A stretch of DNA of 64,000 nt, from contig JBJTHN010000001.1 in assembly GCA_046094505.1 (NCBI GenBank), forward strand, positions 1-64,000, read 5' to 3'. The notes beneath the pieces were generated by a model that saw only the letters and a list, made by a program, of their open reading frames with translations, was not told where the DNA came from and did not search any database. This document shows, piece after piece, positions 32,710 to 42,747 of this stretch; positions within the stretch are counted from its first letter, which is position 1, and each line of letters opens with the position of its first letter. A program made the position numbers and the translations under genes. This stretch comes from RFTU01 sp046094505 (GTDB lineage: Bacteria > Pseudomonadota > Gammaproteobacteria > Burkholderiales > Burkholderiaceae_C).

Positions 32710-34110
32710 ATGGCCGAGTTCAAGACCGCCGCACCTGATGCCCCCATCGGCGAAAAGCTGATGACCTGGGTAGACAACCGTTTCCCAGCCAGCAAGTTGT
32801 ACAAGGAGCACCTCTCCGAGTACTACGCGCCGAAGAACTTCAACATGTGGTACTTCTTCGGCGCGCTGGCCCTGCTGGTGCTGGTGATCCAGATCGTCAC
32901 GGGCATCTTCCTGGTGATGCACTACAAGCCGGATGCCAACCTGGCCTTCGCCTCGGTTGAGTACATCATGCGCGACGTGCCCTGGGGCTGGTTGGTGCGC
33001 TACATGCACTCCACCGGCGCCTCGGCCTTCTTCGTGGTGGTGTACCTGCACATGTTCCGTGGGCTGATCTACGGCTCCTACCGCAAGCCGCGTGAACTGG
33101 TGTGGGTCTTTGGCTGCGCCATCTTCCTGTGCCTGATGGCCGAAGCCTTCATGGGCTACCTGCTGCCCTGGGGCCAAATGTCCTACTGGGGCGCGCAGGT
33201 GATCGTGAACCTGTTCGCCGCCGTGCCCTTCGTCGGTGAAGACCTGGCCCTGCTGATCCGCGGCGACTACGTGGTCTCGGACGCCACGCTCAACCGCTTC
33301 TTCAGCTTCCACGTGATCGCCGTGCCGCTGGTGCTGTTGGGCCTGGTGGCCGCGCACATCATCGCGCTGCACGAAGTGGGCTCGAACAACCCCGACGGCG
33401 TGGAGATCAAGGCCCACAAAGACGCCACCGGCAAGCCGCTGGACGGCATCCCCTTCCACCCCTACTACACGGTTCACGACATCATGGGCGTGAGCGTGTT
33501 CCTGATGGTGTTCTCGGCCATCGTGTTCCTGGCACCTGAGTTGGGTGGCTACTTCCTCGAATACAACAACTTCATCCCCGCTGACCCGCTGAAGACGCCC
33601 GCGCACATTGCGCCGGTGTGGTACTTCACGCCCTACTATTCCATGCTGCGTGCCACCACCGACGTGATGATGAACGTGCTGGTGGTGATCGTGGCCCTGG
33701 GCGCAGTGGCCGCCTTGGTCAAGGGCAAGTTCTCTGGCACTGCCAAGGCGGGCATTGTGGTGGTGGCCCTCGTCGCCGCTGCGCTGTTCAAGACCTTTGA
33801 CGCCAAGTTCTGGGGCGTGGTGGTGATGGGTGGCGCCGTGATCATCCTGTTCTTCCTGCCCTGGCTGGACAACAGCCCGGTCAAGTCCATCCGCTACCGC
33901 CCCACCTGGCACAAGTACCTGTACGCGGCCTTCGTGATCTTCTTCCTGGTCTTGGGCTACCTGGGCATCAAGCCGCCCTCGGATATCGGTACCTTGCTCT
34001 CCCAGATCGGCACGCTGGTCTACTTCGGCTTCTTCCTGCTGATGCCCTGGTGGAGCCAGGTCGGCGAATTCAAGCCGGTGCCTGAGCGCGTGGTGTTCCA
34101 GCCGCATTGA
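32710..34110 (+). CDS. petB: Cytochrome b subunit of the bc1 complex PetB
   Basis: PetB is the quinone-binding, two-haem membrane core of complex III. It has 466 residues from ATG 32710; an in-frame start at 32680 is less likely. Eight or more membrane helices are evident. Haem ligand regions are in YMHSTGASAFFVVVYLHMFR and FHVIAVPLVLLGLVAAHIIA. GYLLPWGQMSYWGAQV and the quinol-oxidation PEW-equivalent PVWYFTPYYSML are present. The extra C-terminal helices are usual for beta-proteobacterial cytochrome b. It overlaps the 5' extension of petC by one possible start. Confidence 0.97.
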   Translation: MAEFKTAAPDAPIGEKLMTWVDNRFPASKLYKEHLSEYYAPKNFNMWYFFGALALLVLVIQIVTGIFLVMHYKPDANLAFASVEYIMRDVPWGWLVRYMHSTGASAFFVVVYLHMFRGLIYGSYRKPRELVWVFGCAIFLCLMAEAFMGYLLPWGQMSYWGAQVIVNLFAAVPFVGEDLALLIRGDYVVSDATLNRFFSFHVIAVPLVLLGLVAAHIIALHEVGSNNPDGVEIKAHKDATGKPLDGIPFHPYYTVHDIMGVSVFLMVFSAIVFLAPELGGYFLEYNNFIPADPLKTPAHIAPVWYFTPYYSMLRATTDVMMNVLVVIVALGAVAALVKGKFSGTAKAGIVVVALVAAALFKTFDAKFWGVVVMGGAVIILFFLPWLDNSPVKSIRYRPTWHKYLYAAFVIFFLVLGYLGIKPPSDIGTLLSQIGTLVYFGFFLLMPWWSQVGEFKPVPERVVFQPH

Positions 34111-34139
34111 ACAACCGCGCAACACGGAAGACACAAAAC

Positions 34140-34922
34140 ATGAAAAAGCTGTTCGCATCCCTGTGTGCCGCCGCCGCGCTGACCTTCGGCGCCGCTCCGA
34201 TGGCCCAAGCCGCTGGTGGCGGTGTGGCCTGGGACAAGTTCCCCACCGAAAAGATGACCGACCTGGCCGCCCTTCAAAACGGCGCCAAACTGTTCGTCAA
34301 CTACTGCTTGAACTGCCACGCCGCCGCTTTCATGCGCTACAACCGCATGAAGGACATTGGCCTGACCGACGACCAGATCAAGGACAACCTCATGTTCGCC
34401 ACCGACAAGGTGGGCGAAACCATGAAGGTGTCGCTCGACCCCAAGCAAGCCAAGGACTGGTTCGGCGGCAACCCACCTGACCTGACCCTGATCGCGCGTT
34501 CGCGTTCTGCCGCAGGCATGGGCACCGGTGCAGACTACCTGTACACCTACCTGCGCACCTATTACCGCGACGACTCCAAAGCCACCGGCTGGAACAACCT
34601 GGCGTACCCCAACGTGGGCATGCCCCACGTCTTGTGGGAACTCCAAGGTCAGCGCAAGGCCGTCTTCCAGGACCAGGCCGACCCGCATGACAAGAACAAG
34701 ATGGTTTCGGTGTTCAAGGGCTACGAGCAGTTGACCCCGGGGTCGATGAACGCTCGGGAGTACGACAACGCCGTGGCCGATTTGGTGGCCTTCCTGCAGT
34801 GGATGGGCGAGCCCCAACAGGGCGACCGGGTGCGCCTGGGCGTCTGGGTGCTGCTGTTCCTGGGCGTCTTCACCGTGATTGCCTGGCGCCTGAACGCCTC
34901 CTACTGGAAAGACATCAAATAA
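34140..34922 (+). CDS. petC: Cytochrome c1 subunit PetC
   Basis: Cytochrome c1 passes electrons from the Rieske protein to soluble cytochrome c. It has 260 residues from ATG 34140. A cleavable signal peptide covers about 1-24 (ending AQA-A). The haem c site is YCLNCH (C56, C59, H60), and the sixth ligand Met is probably in YPNVGMPHVLWE. A C-terminal membrane anchor (VLLFLGVFTVIAWRL) holds it in the complex. Two inverted repeats follow the stop and may end the operon. Confidence 0.97.
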   Translation: MKKLFASLCAAAALTFGAAPMAQAAGGGVAWDKFPTEKMTDLAALQNGAKLFVNYCLNCHAAAFMRYNRMKDIGLTDDQIKDNLMFATDKVGETMKVSLDPKQAKDWFGGNPPDLTLIARSRSAAGMGTGADYLYTYLRTYYRDDSKATGWNNLAYPNVGMPHVLWELQGQRKAVFQDQADPHDKNKMVSVFKGYEQLTPGSMNAREYDNAVADLVAFLQWMGEPQQGDRVRLGVWVLLFLGVFTVIAWRLNASYWKDIK

Positions 34923-34935
34923 GCCTGATCACACG

Positions 34936-34961
34936 CAACCCGGCGCTTCGGATGCGGGTTG
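34936..34961 (+). terminator. Candidate stem-loop after petC
   Basis: CAACCCG (34936-34942) pairs with CGGGTTG (34955-34961) around a 12-base loop, beginning 13 bp past the petC stop. It lacks a T run and is followed at once by a stronger inverted repeat. Confidence 0.35.
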
Positions 34962-34963
34962 TT

Positions 34964-35007
34964 GCGCAGTGGGTGCACCAGAGCGGGTGCCAAGATGCCC
35001 ACTGCGC
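34964..35007 (+). terminator. Perfect 10-bp inverted repeat between petC and sspA
   Basis: GCGCAGTGGG (34964-34973) and CCCACTGCGC (34998-35007) are exact reverse complements. The 24-base loop itself contains GCACC/GGTGC. The sequence after the right arm is TTGGTGTTT, a partial T-rich tail, so this is the best terminator candidate for petABC. It could also act as sspA leader structure. Confidence 0.5.
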
Positions 35008-35095
35008 TTGGTGTTTATGACGGCCTGAGTTGACGTACCGCGGCAAGCCTCTTGGCCTGCCGAACCACCACACCCTTGAGGGGAGACCACACACC

Positions 35096-35707
35096 ATGAT
35101 GGTGCTTTATTCCGGAACAACCTGCCCTTATTCGCACCGCTGCCGCTTTGTGCTGTTTGAAAAGGGCATGGATTTCGAAATCCGCGATGTGGACCTGTTC
35201 GCCAAGACCGAAGACATCGCCTTGATGAACCCCTACAACGAGGTGCCCATCCTCGTCGAGCGCGACCTGATCCTGTACGAGTCGCACATCATCAACGAGT
35301 ACATCGACGAGCGCTTCCCCCACCCACAATTGATGCCTGGTGACCCTGTGGCACGGGCCCGCGTGCGGCTGTTCCTCTTCAACTTCGAAAAGGAACTGTT
35401 CACCAATGTGAACATTCTGGAAGGCCGGGGCACCAAGCCCAATGACAAGCAGATCGAGAAGTCGCGCTCGCAGATCCGCGACCGGCTTACGCAACTGGCC
35501 CCCATCTTCATGAAGAACAAGTACATGCTGGGGGACGACTTCTCGATGCTGGATGTGGCCATTGCCCCGCTGTTGTGGCGCCTGGACTACTACGGCATTG
35601 AGCTGTCCAAGAATGCCGCACCCCTGTTGAAGTACGCCGAGCGCATCTTCTCGCGTCCGGCCTACATCGAGGCCTTGACGCCGTCAGAAAAGGTGATGCG
35701 CAAGTAA
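35096..35707 (+). CDS. sspA: Stringent starvation protein A SspA (GST fold)
   Basis: SspA is an RNA polymerase-associated GST-fold protein that reshapes transcription under stress and in starvation. It has 203 residues from ATG 35096; AGGGGAG at 35079-35085 supports that start. The thioredoxin-like N-terminal half includes TTCPYSHRCRFVLFEKGMDF, and VPILVERDLILYESHIINEY is the usual GST G-site region. The helical C-terminal half follows. sspB lies 18 bp downstream, the classical pair. Confidence 0.95.
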   Translation: MMVLYSGTTCPYSHRCRFVLFEKGMDFEIRDVDLFAKTEDIALMNPYNEVPILVERDLILYESHIINEYIDERFPHPQLMPGDPVARARVRLFLFNFEKELFTNVNILEGRGTKPNDKQIEKSRSQIRDRLTQLAPIFMKNKYMLGDDFSMLDVAIAPLLWRLDYYGIELSKNAAPLLKYAERIFSRPAYIEALTPSEKVMRK

Positions 35708-35725
35708 GTTGCGCGGCACGGTGGC

Positions 35726-36346
35726 ATGAGCAATCCCCTGAGCCCCGAGTCGCAAGGCGGCAGCACGCGGCCGTACCTGATCCGCGCTCTGCACGACTGG
35801 TGCACCGACAACGGCTTCACGCCCTACCTGGCGGTGCATGTCGACGACAGCGTCGATGTGCCGCGCGAGTACGTGAAGAACAACGAGATCGTGCTCAACG
35901 TGGGCTTCGAGGCCACCAGCGGATTACAACTGGGCAACGACCTGATCGAGTTCAAGGCCCGGTTCGGCGGCGTGGCGCGCGACATCTGCGTGCCGGTGGA
36001 CCATGTCGTGGCCATCTACGCCCGCGAAAACGGCCAGGGCATGGCCTTCCCCATGCCTTCAGCGCCGGGCACGGCCCCCAGCATGGGGTCCTATGACTCG
36101 CCGGGCCTGCCCTCCGATGCCCCTGCCATGGGCTCGCGCCCGTCAGGGCCCCGGCTGGCGGCCGTTCCCTCGCGCAGCGCGTCGTCCGTATCCCCTTCAG
36201 CACCGGCACCCCAGGGCCACGCACCCGAGGCCAGCGCGGCGCCCGGCGCTGCCCCGAAGGCTGACGGCGGCCCGGATGACCGTGAACCAGACCCCTCGGG
36301 GCCCGATGCGGCGGGCGCACGCCCGTCGCTCAAGCGGATCAAATAA
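35726..36346 (+). CDS. sspB: ClpXP protease specificity-enhancing factor SspB
   Basis: SspB binds ssrA-tagged peptides and delivers them to ClpXP. The 206-residue protein has a folded domain over about 1-110 (RPYLIRALHDWCTDNGFTPY, VDVPREYV, NDLIEFKARFGGVARDICVP) and then a Pro/Ala/Ser-rich tail. The tail ends in a short basic motif (RPSLKRIK) that fits the ClpX-binding XB peptide. The tail is long compared with E. coli SspB. Confidence 0.94.
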   Translation: MSNPLSPESQGGSTRPYLIRALHDWCTDNGFTPYLAVHVDDSVDVPREYVKNNEIVLNVGFEATSGLQLGNDLIEFKARFGGVARDICVPVDHVVAIYARENGQGMAFPMPSAPGTAPSMGSYDSPGLPSDAPAMGSRPSGPRLAAVPSRSASSVSPSAPAPQGHAPEASAAPGAAPKADGGPDDREPDPSGPDAAGARPSLKRIK

Positions 36347-36352
36347 ACTCCA

Positions 36353-36370
36353 GGCTTGGGGTACCAAGCC
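36353..36370 (+). other. Inverted repeat overlapping the tRNA-Thr 5' end
   Basis: GGCTTGG (36353-36359) and CCAAGCC (36364-36370) are exact reverse complements around GGTA. The right arm includes the first three bases of tRNA-Thr. Confidence 0.6.
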
Positions 36371-36443
36371 GACTTAGCTCAGTTGGTAGAGCACCGCTCT
36401 TGTAAAGCGGGGGTCGTCAGTTCGAGTCTGACAGTCGGCACCA
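36368..36443 (+). tRNA. tRNA-Thr (anticodon UGU)
   Basis: A complete 76-base cloverleaf is visible with the CCA encoded. The acceptor arms GCCGACT and AGTCGGC pair fully, the D arm is GCTCAGTTGGTAGAGC, the anticodon stem CCGCT/AGCGG encloses CTTGTAA (anticodon TGT), and the T loop is TTCGAGT. It lies 21 bp after sspB. No integrase gene or repeated tRNA 3' end suggests use as an attachment site. Confidence 0.97.
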
Positions 36444-36479
36444 TTCCCACCACCATCAGCCCATCAGCCCACCATCGCA

Positions 36480-36797
36480 TCAGCGCGTGAGCAGGGCGTT
36501 CAGGCGAATGCGGGGCACGGCCAACCCCTGTTGCGCCAACGCATGCTCCATCAAGGGCACCAGCTGCCGCAGCTTGCTCAAGGCCGCGGCTTGCCGGGTC
36601 AGCAAGGTCCAGCCCTGATCGTCCCAGGGGCCGGCCACCAGGTGGGGGCGCAGCGCCGGCGGCAAGACGGGCAAGACCGCCGCCAAGCACGCCTTCGAAC
36701 GCGCCATCCGGTGGGCCAGTTGCGCCAAGCCAGGGTCCTCGCGCAGGGTGGAACCCAGGGCACGGGGCAGGGGAACCGAGTCAGCGAACCTGCCCAT
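36480..36797 (-). CDS. DciA-like protein (DUF721)
   Basis: This 105-residue protein resembles the short C-terminal DUF721 proteins found beside secA in Burkholderiales. The N-terminal helical part reads LAQLAHRMARSKACLAAVLPVLPPALRP. The second half, WTLLTRQAAALSKLRQLVP then IRLNALLTR, matches the family. DciA loads the replicative helicase; these shorter relatives have not been shown to do so. The start at 36797 overlaps the end of ychJ by 17 bp. Confidence 0.7.
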   Translation of the reverse strand: MGRFADSVPLPRALGSTLREDPGLAQLAHRMARSKACLAAVLPVLPPALRPHLVAGPWDDQGWTLLTRQAAALSKLRQLVPLMEHALAQQGLAVPRIRLNALLTR

Positions 36798-37173
36798 CCA
36801 CGTACCACCACCGCCCGGCTTCCAGCACGAAGCGGCTCAACTCGTGCATCCGATGGGCTTGGCCGGCCAGCTTGCTGCGCGCCACAAACTCCACTTCCGC
36901 ACTCGTGGGGCCCGTTACCTCGGTGCGTTTGACCTGCAGCCCCAGCCACTTCAGGCCCTCGGGCAGGGGCTCCAAGGTGGCCGGTCGGGTGCTGGGGTGC
37001 CAGGTGTCCAGGATGTAAGCCCACCTGCCCAGCGCGTAGGCGCTGTAGCGCGAGCGCATCAGCGCCGGTGCGTCGGGTGCCTGCAGGTGTTGTGGCCCTT
37101 CGTGCCAGCGGCCGCAACAGGCTTGCAAGGGCAGCCCCGAATCACAGGGGCAGGCGGTTTGCGCGGTGCTCAT
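36781..37173 (-). CDS. ychJ: YchJ family protein (UPF0225, SEC-C type zinc motif)
   Basis: The 130-residue protein starts with the SEC-C-like zinc knuckle CPCDSGLPLQACCGRW (about 9-24), followed by the YchJ domain APALMRSRYSAYALGRWAYI, DTWHPSTRP and VEFVARSKLAGQAHRMHELS, with an NTF2-like fold expected. Function is unknown. It is divergent from secA, whose own C-terminus carries the same type of zinc motif. Its gene end overlaps the DUF721 gene. Confidence 0.92.
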   Translation of the reverse strand: MSTAQTACPCDSGLPLQACCGRWHEGPQHLQAPDAPALMRSRYSAYALGRWAYILDTWHPSTRPATLEPLPEGLKWLGLQVKRTEVTGPTSAEVEFVARSKLAGQAHRMHELSRFVLEAGRWWYVDGQVR

Positions 37174-37201
37174 GGAGACGAGTGTAGGCCCGGGATAAAC
37201 T
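37173..37201 (+). promoter_or_regulatory. Possible secA promoter
   Basis: TGGAGA (37173-37178) and TAAACT (37196-37201) are 17 bp apart and end 52 bp before secA. Both boxes are only partial matches to consensus, and the -35 box touches the ychJ start codon. Confidence 0.25.
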
Positions 37202-37253
37202 CGAAAGTTGACCTTTTTGACGGCCAGACCCCAAGTCCAGGCCGCTACAGCGC

Positions 37254-40007
<2,754 letters not shown>

Positions 40008-40016
40008 GACCCGAAC

Positions 40017-41261
40017 ATGCCGGTCAACCTTCAAGCGCCTGACCCCGCCAGCCTGCAGCCCGTGGCCGGGGTGCAACTGGGCATCGCCATGGCCGGCATC
40101 CGAAAGGCCAACCGGCGTGACCTGACGGTCATCACCGTGGACGAGGGCGCCTGTGTGGGTGGCGTCTTCACGCTCAACCGCTTTTGCGCTGCGCCGGTGC
40201 AGCTATGCCGCCAACACCTGTCGGCACAGGCCCCCGCGGGGCAGGGCATCCGTGCGCTGGTGATCAACACCGGCAATGCCAACGCAGGCACCGGCGAGGA
40301 TGGCCTGATCCGTGCACGCCAGACCTGCATCGCCTTGGCTCGGCACCTGAACCTCGCACCCGAGCAGATCCTGCCCTTTTCAACCGGCGTGATCATGGAG
40401 ACCCTGCCGGTCGACCGCATCGAGGCGGGGCTGCCGGCAGCGTTGGCCGACCTCAAGCCCAACAACTGGGGCGTGGCCGCAGAAGGCATCATGACCACCG
40501 ACACCCTGCCCAAGGCGGCTTCGCGCCAGGTGGTGATTCAGGGCAAGACCGTGACCGTGACCGGCATCAGCAAAGGCGCGGGCATGATCAAGCCCAACAT
40601 GGCCACGATGCTGGGCTTTGTGGCCACCGATGCGGTGATTGCACCGCGCCTGATGGATGAGCTGGTCCGCGAGACGGCCGATCGCAGCTTCAACCGCATC
40701 ACGATTGACGGCGACACCTCCACCAACGACTCCTTCATCGTCATCGCCACACACAAGGCCGGCCACTCGCCGATCGAGCAGCTCGACAGCCCAGAGGGCG
40801 TGTTGCTGCGCGAGGCCCTGTTTGGTGTGGCGCAGGAACTGGCACAGGCCATCGTGCGCGACGGTGAAGGCGCCACCAAGTTCATCACCGTGCGGGTCGA
40901 AGGTGGGCAGACCAAGGAAGAGTGCCGCCAGGTGGCCTACGCCATCGCCCACTCGCCGCTGGTCAAGACCGCCTTCTTCGCCAGCGACCCCAACCTGGGC
41001 CGCATCCTGGCTGCGGTGGGCTATGCCGGCATTGCCGACCTGGACCAGACCAAGATCGACCTGTACCTGGACGACGTGCACGTGGCGCACCAGGGTGGCC
41101 GCCACCCGGACTACCGTGAGGCCGATGGCCAGCGCGTGATGAAGCAAAGCGAGATCACGGTTCGGGTGCTGCTCAACCGGGGCGGCCTTGCGCGCGCCAC
41201 GGTGTGGACCTGCGACCTGTCGCACGACTACGTGAGCATCAACGCGGACTACCGCAGCTGA
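40017..41261 (+). CDS. argJ: Bifunctional ornithine acetyltransferase/N-acetylglutamate synthase ArgJ
   Basis: ArgJ recycles the acetyl group from N-acetylornithine to glutamate in arginine synthesis. It is made as a 414-residue precursor that cuts itself before the nucleophilic Thr in NMATML (about T197). INTGNANAGTGEDGL, FSTGVIMETLP and ITIDGDTSTNDSFI match the family, and the C-terminal SHDYVSINADYRS is intact. The window also encodes ArgB. Confidence 0.96.
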   Translation: MPVNLQAPDPASLQPVAGVQLGIAMAGIRKANRRDLTVITVDEGACVGGVFTLNRFCAAPVQLCRQHLSAQAPAGQGIRALVINTGNANAGTGEDGLIRARQTCIALARHLNLAPEQILPFSTGVIMETLPVDRIEAGLPAALADLKPNNWGVAAEGIMTTDTLPKAASRQVVIQGKTVTVTGISKGAGMIKPNMATMLGFVATDAVIAPRLMDELVRETADRSFNRITIDGDTSTNDSFIVIATHKAGHSPIEQLDSPEGVLLREALFGVAQELAQAIVRDGEGATKFITVRVEGGQTKEECRQVAYAIAHSPLVKTAFFASDPNLGRILAAVGYAGIADLDQTKIDLYLDDVHVAHQGGRHPDYREADGQRVMKQSEITVRVLLNRGGLARATVWTCDLSHDYVSINADYRS

Positions 41262-41361
41262 CTTGCCAAGGCGCAACCACCCGTTGACGGACCCTGCCAC
41301 AAACGAGGCTCAAACACACGTTGCCACGGCGCGTGAACGGGTGCTCTTGACATGGGCCCGA

Positions 41362-42651
41362 ATGATGGGATGGGCCACCCTGGCTGAGGGCGACCTGTTG
41401 CGCGACCCGGCCTACCGCCGGCTGTGGACCTCCATCCTCACGAGTGCCTTTGGTGCGCAAGTCACCATGCTGGCGCTACCCTTGACGGCAGCGGTGCTGT
41501 TGAACGCCAGCCCGACCCAGATGGGGCTGCTCACGGCCATGGAGATTGCGCCGTTCGTGCTCTTCTCGTTGCCGGGTGGGGTTTGGCTGGACCGCGTGCG
41601 CAAACTGCCCGTGTACGTGGTGGGCGAGTCGATGATCGGGCTGATCCTGGCCACCGTCCCCCTGGCCTGGTGGATGGGTTGGCTGGCCATGCCCTGGATG
41701 TACATGGTGGGGTTCGTGATCGGCACCATCCACACGGTGGCCGGCAGTGCGGCGCAGATTGTGTTGACCCAGGTGGTGCCGCGTGAGCGGCTGGTCGAGG
41801 CACATGCGAAGAACGCCATGGCCAATTCGGGTGCAGAAGTGGCCGGCCCCGGCTTGGCCGGTGCCCTGATCAAGCTGATGGGCGCGCCGGCTGCGCTGCT
41901 GGTGGATGCGGCGCTGCTGGTGGGTTCGGCCTTGATCCTGCGGGGCATTCCCATCCACGAAGAAGCCCCCAAGGCCGCACAGGGCTCGGCTGTGCAGGCC
42001 TTCTGGCGCGACCTGATGGAGGGCTTGCGCTTTGTCAGGGGCAACCCGCTGCTGGTGACCCTGGCCGTCACCGTGGGCTTGTGGCAGATGGCGCACCACG
42101 CGGCGGTGGTGGTGCAAATCCTCTTCGCCACCCGCCTGCTGGGCATGGGTGAGCAGTCCATTGGGCTGTCCTACATCGCCCTGGGTGTGGGAACGGTGGT
42201 GGCCAGCATCCTGGGCCGGCGCATCAGCGCGCGCATCGGGCCAGGCCCGTGCATGCTCATGGGTTTTGCCATCACCGGGGTAGGTTGGTTGGTCCTGGCC
42301 GTGGCGCCCACCGGGCCGTTGGGGGTGGTCTTGTTTGCCACCATGCTCATGAGCTTCAGCGCCGGGGCCATTTTCATCTTCATCAATTTTTTGGCCCTGC
42401 GCCAAGCGGTCACCCCAGCGCCCCTGTTGGGCCGTATGACCAGCACCATGCGCTGGCTCACCCTGCTGGCCGCGGGCCCGGGGGCCCTGATGGGGGGCTG
42501 GCTGGGCGAACACCTGGGCCTGCGTTGGGCCTTGGCCTTTGCGGGAGGCACGTCTTTACTCCTGGCCCTGGGCGCCTGGCGGGTGCCACGGCTGCGTCAA
42601 CTCAAGGTCCTGCCGGCCCCAGACGGCCAAGTCCCTGAGAAGCAGGCCTGA
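41362..42651 (+). CDS. Major facilitator superfamily transporter (EntS/MFS_3-like)
   Basis: The protein has about 429 residues with 10-12 membrane helices and belongs to the MFS_3 group that includes enterobactin and macrolide exporters. DPAYRRLWTSILTSAFGAQV starts the first helix. LPGGVWLDRVRKLPV is the conserved loop 2-3 motif. Substrate is unknown. The start is unclear: ATG 41362 gives a typical short N-terminus, while GTG 41341 or TTG 41263 would lengthen it. It lies close behind argJ, but with no shared pathway evident. Confidence 0.85.
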   Translation: MMGWATLAEGDLLRDPAYRRLWTSILTSAFGAQVTMLALPLTAAVLLNASPTQMGLLTAMEIAPFVLFSLPGGVWLDRVRKLPVYVVGESMIGLILATVPLAWWMGWLAMPWMYMVGFVIGTIHTVAGSAAQIVLTQVVPRERLVEAHAKNAMANSGAEVAGPGLAGALIKLMGAPAALLVDAALLVGSALILRGIPIHEEAPKAAQGSAVQAFWRDLMEGLRFVRGNPLLVTLAVTVGLWQMAHHAAVVVQILFATRLLGMGEQSIGLSYIALGVGTVVASILGRRISARIGPGPCMLMGFAITGVGWLVLAVAPTGPLGVVLFATMLMSFSAGAIFIFINFLALRQAVTPAPLLGRMTSTMRWLTLLAAGPGALMGGWLGEHLGLRWALAFAGGTSLLLALGAWRVPRLRQLKVLPAPDGQVPEKQA

Positions 42652-42747
42652 AACCCTGTCAGCAGGGCGGAAGGGGCCACTCGGTTAGCATACCGGGTCA
42701 GTATCGGGAAGCGGGTAACCGTCTGCCCGCCGATGCTGCGGTTTTTC

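Noticed and set aside
32695..34158. A 487-codon minus-strand frame opposite petB
   Set aside because: The product is dominated by His, Gln, Val and Glu, the mirror of hydrophobic codons of cytochrome b. No start signal or motif supports it.
36368..36480. tRNA-Thr as an attachment site for a genomic island
   Set aside because: There is no integrase, no direct repeat of the tRNA 3' end in the window, and the flanking genes are ordinary core genes.
36444..36490. Repeated CATCAGCCCA-like units after tRNA-Thr
   Set aside because: Only two or three short imperfect copies are present, which is too few to call a repeat element.
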